64,000 nt of DNA, taken from NCBI GenBank assembly GCA_008330645.1, contig VLTN01000065.1, positions 62,001-126,000 on the forward strand. The letters run 5' to 3'. Source of the DNA: Cafeteria roenbergensis (Eukaryota > Sar > Bigyra > Bicosoecida > Cafeteriaceae). The number at the start of each line of letters is the position of its first letter. The first letter of the stretch is position 1. The notes under the pieces were generated by a model that was given only the letters and a program-made list of their open reading frames with translations, made no database searches and had not been told where the DNA came from. Of the stretch, positions 11,801 to 20,800 are shown piece after piece. Both the position numbers and the translations under genes were made by a program.

Positions 11801-14800
11801 CCGCGGGGTCGAGCCCTCCCGGAAGCGCGTCGCTCGCGGCTGCGGCTGCACGAGCAAACCCGGCTTCGGCAGCGGCGGTTGCGCCCGCAGTGTCGGCCGT
11901 GGCGAGCGACTCCGGGGAGCCGATGGCCTTGAGCGCGAGGGCAGAAAGCTCGTCCTTGGCCGATGCGTCAGCCACCAGCTCGAGCGTGCGGGCCTCCGCC
12001 AGGCGGCTCTCGACCACCGTGAGGCGGTTGCGCAGGCCAAGGGCCGTCACGAATCCGGCAGTGGCCTCGCAGCCGCCGTTGGCGCCCCCCCGGCGGGAGA
12101 TGGGCTGGAGCGCCAGCGAGAAGAGGGCGTCGGTCAGACTGGCCTGGCCGAGGGCGGTGCGCACCGCGCGGCGAGACTGCAGGGTCTGGGCGAGGGCGCC
12201 CACCACGCTGGCGCGCAGGCGGGAGGCCCAGAAGAAGGCAGCGCCTCCAGTCGCGCCTGTGCTGGCCACGCGGTTGCACACCTCCATGATGCTCTCCATC
12301 GCGGCGAGGAGCTCGCGGGCGGCGGGCGCGAACGCCCGCACCGGCGCGTCGACGACCGGGACGGGCGCGAGCTGACGGGGGTCGCATGGCTGCGGGGAGG
12401 CAGTGACATCATCGGAAAAGACGACGCGGACTTGCTGCGAGCCGAAGGGCATCTCGACGATGCGGGCGGCCAGGCCGTCACGGCCGACGAGCGCCTTCCC
12501 TCCGCGCCGGGCCACCTCGACGTGGCCGCCCAGCACCGCCAGGGAGCCGAGCACGCGCGCAGCGTTGTTGAAGCCGCCGGGGAAGCCCACGGAGTGGGCA
12601 TCGAGGCCGGCCGCGCCGGTGACCGCGGCGGTGATCACGTCGACAAGCGGCTTGTGCCAGGGCGAAGCGTCGGAGCGAACCAGGGTGCGGAGAAGCGTGA
12701 CGGCGTCGCAGGCAACGGCGAGCCGCGCGTCCCCGCTGCCGAACCCGGAGGCTGCCCACAGGCAGTCCCCAGCCACTGCGCGCGCAGCGTCCGAGTCGGG
12801 GGCCAAGCTGCCCGAGGCGGCAGCGGCGCGCACAGCGGCCCCCGCAGCGTCCTCGCCCTCGGGCTGCCCCATCTCGCGCGGAGGCGGAAGGCCGAGGGCG
12901 GCGCAGGCTGACGCAGAGCAGAGCTCCAGGAGCATCCCTGCAAACACAAAGCCTTCCCCGACCACGCTGCCTTCGGCGAGGGCCGACCAGCGGGCGCAGT
13001 CCTCGGGCGCAAAGACGCGCGACATGACCACCTCGAGGGGCCGCACGGGCAGGGACTCGCCGAGGGCGCCGAGGATAGCCAGCACTGACTGGCGCACGCG
13101 CGGCGAGCCGAAGCGCAGGCACGAGAGCATGGTGGCTAGGAAGGGCGGGGTGGTGAGGTAGAGCTTGGCCGCGCGGGTGTCCGCCACGGAGGAGAGGAAG
13201 TTCAGCTGCGCCACAGCAGAGCTCTCGGCCTCGATGGTGTCCACGGTGGCGGCCCCGGGGTCCGAAGTTGCGTCCTCGGTGGAGGCTGCCGCGCACAGCG
13301 AGGTGGCGGCCGCGGCGCCAGACGCCATGGCCGCGGCGGAGAGCTCGAGCACCTCCCTCTGGAGGGAGAACGCCACCTGCTGCAGCTGAAGGCTGTAGCG
13401 CCACGTCTGCGAGGCTGGCACGCGGCCCACGCCGTGCGAAATGTCCACGCGCGCGGCGTCGGCGCCCTTGCTCTCGGAGCTGCCCTCGCCGGAGTCGCCT
13501 TCGCGCAGGCGGAGGCCCGCCGTGCCGCCCACGCCGGTGGCACACAGGAGACGGAAGAGGGTGCCCGTGGCGCGGCGCAGCAGGCCCTCCGGGGCGCGGG
13601 GCGGGTCCACGCGCTCCAGGATGCCAGTGTCCGCCTCGGCCGGGGCCTCGCTGATGCGGATGAGGTCAGTGAGGCAGGCGCGCGGGAAGGACTCGACGAA
13701 CACGACGAAGGGGAGCTTGTCGGGCTCGGAGCTCGAGGAGTTGGCAGTGCGGTTGATCTGGGCGCCGCCCAGCACAACCTCGGCGTAGCCGGACGTGGCC
13801 GTGGCGTCGGCCTCGGGGACGAAGAGGACCTTGGAAGCGAAGCACTCGAACACGCGCTTGGAGGAGGACGGGGTCTTGAGCGGGAACGTGACGGCCTTGG
13901 CACGCTCGAAGCGGGCCGAGAGCCAGTCGGGAAGCGTCGAGAGGCCGTTGGGAACGAAGACGAACACGCGGGAGGGCACGGTGAGGCGCAGCGTAAGGCG
14001 GGCCTTCTTGCCCAGCTTGGCCGTGGCGTGGCAGCCGCGCACCAGGTGGATGTGGTTGCGGCGCTCGCAGTCGGCCCAGCTCGACGGGAGGCTCTCCATG
14101 GCGAAGCCCTCAGCCTTGTCGCAGAAGACCGCCTCCTTGCCGGAGAGCGGGCCGTGTACGAGCGCAGGGCGGCTGACCTTCACGCGGCCCTCGCCGTGGC
14201 CGGAATGCTCGGCGAAGCACACGGGGTCTGCGGCCGTGTCGAGCATGCGCGCCGGGCGCACCGAGCGGTTCAGGGCCGAGGACGCGAGGCCCGCCGATCC
14301 CGGGCCGGCGAGCTTGAGCCGCCTCTCGGAGGCGGTGGAGGCCAGGGCTTCGTCGCTGGGGCCGGACCCGCCCGACTTGGAGGCGGAGCCCTCTCGCTCC
14401 GAACGGCGCTTGGCGAGGGACTCGTCGGAGGCGACGCTGGCGTCAGTGCCAAAGTAGGCGTCGGTGGCGCGGGCGGTCTCCGGGCCAAAGGCCGCGTAGG
14501 CTGTGAGGAGCTCCGCGGTCGGGGTCACTGCGGCGGTGAGGGCCGGCTCTCCGTCCAATCGGCGGCGCCTGAGCCAGGCATCGTTGGCGCCAGCATAGTG
14601 GGCCTCTTCCGCGTGGTCCGCGAAGGACGACGTGCCCTTGGTCACCCACGAGTCGGGCGCCTCCTGCATGTGCTGCACCAGCGCGCGCTTCGACAGGTCG
14701 CCGTTGAGCAGGGCGACGCGCACGGCCCCGACGCTCCAGGGCCTCCAGTCGCCGCCGTGAGCGCCCTTGGGAGCAGGGAGGCTTTCGCCCGACTGGGCGC

Positions 14801-17800
14801 CCGTGGAGCCGAGACGGGCAAGCGGGGGGGGAGCCCCCGGCCCGTTGAGGCCAAAGCCGTCTACTGAGCCGGAGCTGGGCAGCGGGGAGTCTGGGTCGCC
14901 GTCGCCGGCCAGGCTCGTCGCGCGGAGAACGGCCGCCGCGCGAGCCGCCGCGGCCTCCTTGGCTCCGATGCTGGACTCGAACCGCAGCATGCGCGGCGGG
15001 CCGGCGGTGGCGTCCGGGGCCACACCCGAGCCTTCGGCGGACGCGGCGCTGACGGCGGCGAGTCCGACCTCCGAGGCCAGAGCGCCAGGCGCGTCCTCCA
15101 CGGCCTCGGCGTGACCCGACAGGCTCGCGAGGGCGAGGTCGCCGCGGCCCTGGTACACACGGCGCAGGGCCGGGAGCAGGCCCACGCGCAGCAGGAACTC
15201 GTGGTCGCGGGGCTCCAGGTCGGTGGCCCACGCCCAGCAGGCGCGAAGCGCCCTGGCGGTGTCTCCGACGGCAGCCGCCTCGCCGAGCATGTCGCCCGCG
15301 CGCGTGAGAAGGCGGATGTGGGCGAGCTGCACGTCGTTGAGGAGCGCCGAGGGGACGCCTTCAAGGCCGGCGAGGTAGTGGTGGCGGGTGCGCCACTGCT
15401 CGGCTGCCCCGTCGGCCTCGCCATCCGAGGCGCTGCCGGAGGCCCCTGCGACGTCGCCGCTGAGCACGGCTGCCACGTCGCCCAGCGAGCCGCCCTCACG
15501 CAGGGTCTCGACGACGCGCCGCCGCAGGAGGCGGCGCTGGCGGGAGGCGACGTGGCCTGCGGTGTCGGAGTCGTCGCTGTCAAGCTCGCTTTCGGAGCCG
15601 TGCTCCGCGGCCATGGTCTCGTCGCGCGCGGCGTTGGACACGAGCTCGCCGATCGTGCCGGCCCCGGTCAAGATGTCGCGCTCGATCTGGACCTGGCGCC
15701 GAGCGGCGTCCGCCGCGGTGCGGCGGCGCATGCGCATGGCGGTCTCCTTGAGCTCCGTCTCGCACACGAGGCCACCACGGACCGCAGCCAGGACGTCGGC
15801 CTGCGGGCCGGGGAGCGTTGCGCTGGAGAGCAGCTCGGCAAGAGCGCTGAGGCCGAAGCTGCGCGCGCGCGCGCGCTGCAAGCGCCAGAACAGCAGGCGG
15901 CGCAGCATGGGCACCGGCGTCGCGAACGAGGTCCGGAGGGCCTGGATCACGAGCAGCGCCGCTGCCTGCGCGGGCGACCGCTTCGTGTACAGCAGGTCGT
16001 CGCCCTCCGAGTCGCTGCCAGCAGCGCCCGCGGCGGCTGCTGCCGCAGCGCGGCGGGAGCGCACGCGCGTCAGGCGCGCAACGAGGCCCATGGTGACGAA
16101 AGACGACGCGCCGCCGCTGCTACCCGCCTTGGGGCTGCCCTCCTCGTCCGAGCCGGCACCCGTGGAGGACCAGCGCTGCATGAGGGGCCGCAGGGCCGGT
16201 TGCGGGAGGGCCGACGCCCAGCGCGCCTGCATCTGCGAGAGCCCAGAGGCGGCCCCGCGGGTGGAAGAGGCGCGGCGAAGCAGGCGGGCCGAGGCAGGCG
16301 CTGCGAGCGACGAAGCGGCGGCCGCATCGTCGGCAGCGCCGCCGTCCGGGCTGGAGCCGCTGCTTGGGCGGGCCGGGCGCATGGCCAGCAGGAACAGCGC
16401 AAGGCTGCGCGTGGAAACGTTGAGCGACTTCATCGAGCTGGGCTGCTTCGGCCGCATGCGGCGCTCGGCTACGCGCCCGCTTGCCACTGCCGCGGCGCCG
16501 GCCTCGCCCTCGCTGTCGACGCCCTCCTCGCCGCCGCCGGACTTTGCTCCCGCGTCGCCCGCTGTCTTGGCCTTGAAGGCGCGCTGCTCGGCGCGGAGGA
16601 AGCTGAGCAGGTGCTTCACCTCGGCCCACACCTCAGCCAGCGGCGCGGGGCACTCCACCTCCGCCGCAACGTCCTCCGCGGACTTGCCAGAGTCGAAGGC
16701 CGCGATCACCGCGGGGAGCACCTCGTTGCGCAGGTTCGCGAGGATGGAGCCGCCGGCGTGCTTGGCCGCGGCCAGGAAGGCCGGAACCATCACGCGCGGG
16801 AAGGTGGCGCCCTTCTTCCCGGAGCCGGAGCTGCCGTCGGCGGCTGCCAGCATGACCCACGACAGCAGGCGGTTGGCCGGGGCGGTGCGGTCCTTGCCGT
16901 CGAAGTCGCAGACGCCTAGAGCCCAGGCGTCCTCGTCGAGAACGCTGTCGGCCAGGGCAGCTTCGTCGCGGAGGGCGAGCAGCTGCTGCGCCGGCGTCTG
17001 GGGCTTGCCCGCGTCGGCGGCGGCGAAGGCCGCGTCCCACGCAAGCGGCAGGCCGGCAGGGCTGCCCTTCACTGCCTTGGCCTGCGAGTTGGCGGGCCGC
17101 AGCACGGGCATCGATGCCCCAGGCTCCGCGGCGCCCGCAGCCTCGACCTCTCCTTCGGGCGGCGGCGCCCCCGCTCCCGTGACGATGGCAAGCGGCAAGC
17201 CGCCAGCGAACACGGGGGACCCAAAGAGGGGCTGCAAGGCCGCCTCCTCGAAGCAGATGCGGGGCCCGCGGGCGATGGCCGCGGCCATTGAGGCGGCTGT
17301 CGCCGTGACGAGCCGCTGGACCGCCAGCACGGCGTGGCGGGGAGCGCGCCCCGAAGGCCCGAGGGCGGCCCTGGTGGCGGACATGGCAGCGAGGCGCGCG
17401 GCCTTGGCCTCCTTGGCCGCCTCCTCCGCGGCTGCCTTGCGGGCCGCGTCCGCGGAGCGAGCACCCGACGCAGGCGCGGTGGAGGGCTTGAGCTTCTGGA
17501 GCAGCTCGGCCTCGGGCGAGCCGGCGCCGGTCGCGGCTTCGCTGGTGGGCACCTCGAGCAGCTCGCCGGCGTCGTCGCAGCGGCGGAGCTCGAAGCCCGA
17601 GCCGCCGGCCGCGGCGGAGGCGCTGCCGAGCGCGGCCTGGGCAGGGAAGGGGGGCAGGGCCGAATCGGCAACCGCTACGCCGCCCCAAGGGCCGGCGGCA
17701 GCGATGGCGCCGCCAATGGACTGGCCGGAGAGCACGAAGGTCGACGCAGCAGACTCCCCGGTGACGAGCAGAACCGGGGCGGGGGGACGCTGCCCCGTGA

Positions 17801-20800
17801 CGGCGTCAACGGGAAGGGGCAGGAACCGGAGCCACACGGCCATGCGCCCCGACGCGGTGGCGCAGCCGGTCGCAGAGAAGCGCCTGGGGCCAGCGCGGCA
17901 CACGCCGAACCCGGACACGCGGAAGAGCGCGCCGTTGAACGGGTCCGTCGCGGCCGCAGCCTTGGCGTTGGCTGCCGCCTTCTGCTTGCCCTTGCTCTTG
18001 TCGAGAGCCTCGGCCAGCTCTGCGGCGCGCTTGGCGGCGGCCTCGGCGCTGGCAGGGTCCTTCTTGAAACGCAGGCGCAGCCACAGGTCGGGGCGGTCGT
18101 GGCCCACGGCCGCGAAGCCCTTGAACAGCACTTGGCCCTCGGGAGGGCGCCACGCGGCTTCCTCGTCGTCGGGCATGCCGATCTCTGCGTCGTCGTCGTC
18201 GTCGTCCGCATCGTCGGCCGCGCTTCCCACGGAGGACGCTCTGTAGTCGCCGAAGATCCCGCCCGGGCCGGCGTCACTGCTGACGCTGCTGCTCCCGCCG
18301 CCGCTGGCGACGCTGGCGGCTCTGGACTGGCGAGCGGGGGGCTCCTCGGCGTCGTCGGTCTTGCTCTCGCCCAGCGACGCATCGGCGGCTGCGACGGCGC
18401 TTGCGAAGGCCTTGCCCTCGGCAGCGGCGGACGAGCCACTCGCAGCTCCGGACAGCGCGCCGTGAGGGGAGCCATCGGTGCCGAGGGGCGACACCCACGG
18501 CTCCTCCCAGCCGCGTCCGGCAGGAGGCGCGGAGAACTGGACCCCGTGGGCAGAAGCCAGCGCGCGAGCTGCCGAGGCCGACGCGGGCACAAGCTTCGCC
18601 GCCAGGCCGTCGACGTCACGAACCAGCACCACGAGGTGAGGGAGGACGTCGGCCACGAACCAGGGCTGGCGCTCAAGCGGCTCCAGCGCCGACACGAAGG
18701 GGGCCACCAGGCGGGACAGCACGGAGCGCCTCACTGCCGAGGTCAGGGCAACGGCGGTGGCCTGTCGGCGGCTGAAGCCCCCGGACACGGTCTCGGTGGC
18801 ATGGACGGCCAGCGCCTCGGACACGCCCTCGGCGGCGCGCAGAACGAGGCGCGCCGCGCCGCACAGCTGGTGCGTGTAGGAGACGAGGAGGCGGCAGCCG
18901 GGAGCCTGCGCCAGCATGGAGGTCGGAACCCAGCCGGGGCCCACGAGTGCCTCGTCGGCTGCGTTGCCTTGAGCGTCGGTGGCGGGCTCCTCGTCCGCAA
19001 GGATGCCCGACGCAAAGGTGCCTCTGCTGCGCAGCGTCTTCGCAGCAGACGCCGCCGCCACGCGGTCCGCCTCGTCCTGGGCGGAAGCAAGCTCCTCCCG
19101 CACGAGGGAGAGGAGGAGGCGCTGGAACTGGGACAGCAGCTGGAGGGCCTTGCTGAGGACCTCGAGCCCGCACGACCCGCCCGCGCCGGCGTCGTCGACC
19201 GCCCCGCTGCCCACGGCAGCCGCCGCTGCGATGTCCCGCGCAGAGGCCGAGCAGACGAGTTCGAAGAGGGAGGTGAGCAGGCCTGCTGTCTGCGGGTCCT
19301 TGGCGGCGCGCTGAGCCTCGGCCCGAACGGCCTCCACCATGGCCGCGTCCTCCGCCTCCTGGCTGGCGAGCACGATACCTTCGCGCTCCCGGAAGGCGCG
19401 CACAGAGAGGAAGATCGCAGCCAGAGAGGGGGGGAGGAGCGACGCCGCCCCCGCGGGCGTGGCGAAGCGGTTGAGGCACCGGGCGAGCAGCTCCTCCTGG
19501 AGCTGGGAAAGCTGGCCGGCGCTGTGGCGGTGAAGCAGGTCAGAGAGCAGTGCTGCGCGCTCCTCGGCGCTGCCGTACAGGAGACCGAGGCCGGCCTCGG
19601 TAACCTCCACGGCCGCGTGCTGCAGCGCCGAAGGGAAGGCGCCCTCGGGCCACGAGCTGAGGCCGCCGCCTGCGCCGGACGCAGCCGCGGGCCCCGCGGA
19701 CGACGACGCGTCACCGTTGGGGGCCATCAGGTCCGCGAGCAGGGCGCGCACGGGGGCGAGCGTCGGGCTGTCGCCTCCGACGTGGATGTCGGCGTCGGCG
19801 GGATCCACATGGGCCTGCTCGAGTCGCTCCAGGTTCGCGCGGAGCAGGTGCAGCGCCCTGATGCAGACCTGCATCGCGGCGCCCGCGACCTGCTCCGAGG
19901 CAGGGGCGTCCAGCGGCGGCGTGGGGTCGACCACACGCTTGCCCCGCACCAGCGGGAGCACGCCGCGGATGAGGCCTGCGAGCAGGACGAAGGTCTCGCT
20001 GCGAGCCAGCAGGCAAAAGGGCTCCTCCAGGTCGATAGCATCCTTCGCGGCACGGACCTGCGGGATGGAGCTTCGAGACGCGGAGGCGGGCCGGGCGAGC
20101 TCGCTGGCTTCCCCGCTCGCGCCCGGACGGGCCGCCGCGACGGAGGTGGCGTCGGCGGGGCAGAACACAGTGGCGAGGCTGTCGACTGCCGCAAGAATCG
20201 CTACGGCGTCGCGCATGCGAGGCCGGGAGTCGGTCTGCTGCTCAGAGGCGTCGGAGGCCGCCTGGCGGATCTTGCGCACGCGCTCTTCCTTGAAGGCCTC
20301 GTACGCGGCCTTGGCGGTCTCGTAGGCGTTGAGCTTCTGCTGGTACTCCACCACCGCGCGCTCGTGCTCCGCCACCACGCGCCGGTGCTCCTCGTCCTGC
20401 TCGGCCACGTCAACGCCGCCGTCGAACAGGCTGCCTGCCGCAGCGTCGGCGTTGCCCCCCGCGGCGTCAAAGGCAGCCGCGACGACGTAAAAGGGCGCGC
20501 CTGTCATGCCCATGAGGGTCGCCAGAACGCCCTCCGGTAGCCGCGCCTCCACGGCTTCCTTGTCGTGCTTGGCCGGCAGGCCGGGCGGCGGCACGGGGGC
20601 GTCTCCCGGCGGAGGGGGGCCGGCCGCGGCGTCGTCGATGGCGTCGACTGCGCCTCCGATGAGGGCAGCGAGCTCCTCCTCCGGGGAGAGCTCCGCTGCG
20701 GCGCCCTTCTTGCTGGCAGCCAGGGCTGCCTCGGCGGCCTTGCGCTTGGCGGCCTCACGGAGCTCCGCGGCGGAGGGGATGACGGTGATTTGCTGGCAGG

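Noticed and set aside
17334-20540. 1,068-codon plus-strand frame inside the HECT gene
   Set aside because: Antisense shadow with no domain; the minus-strand frame is continuous and homologous.
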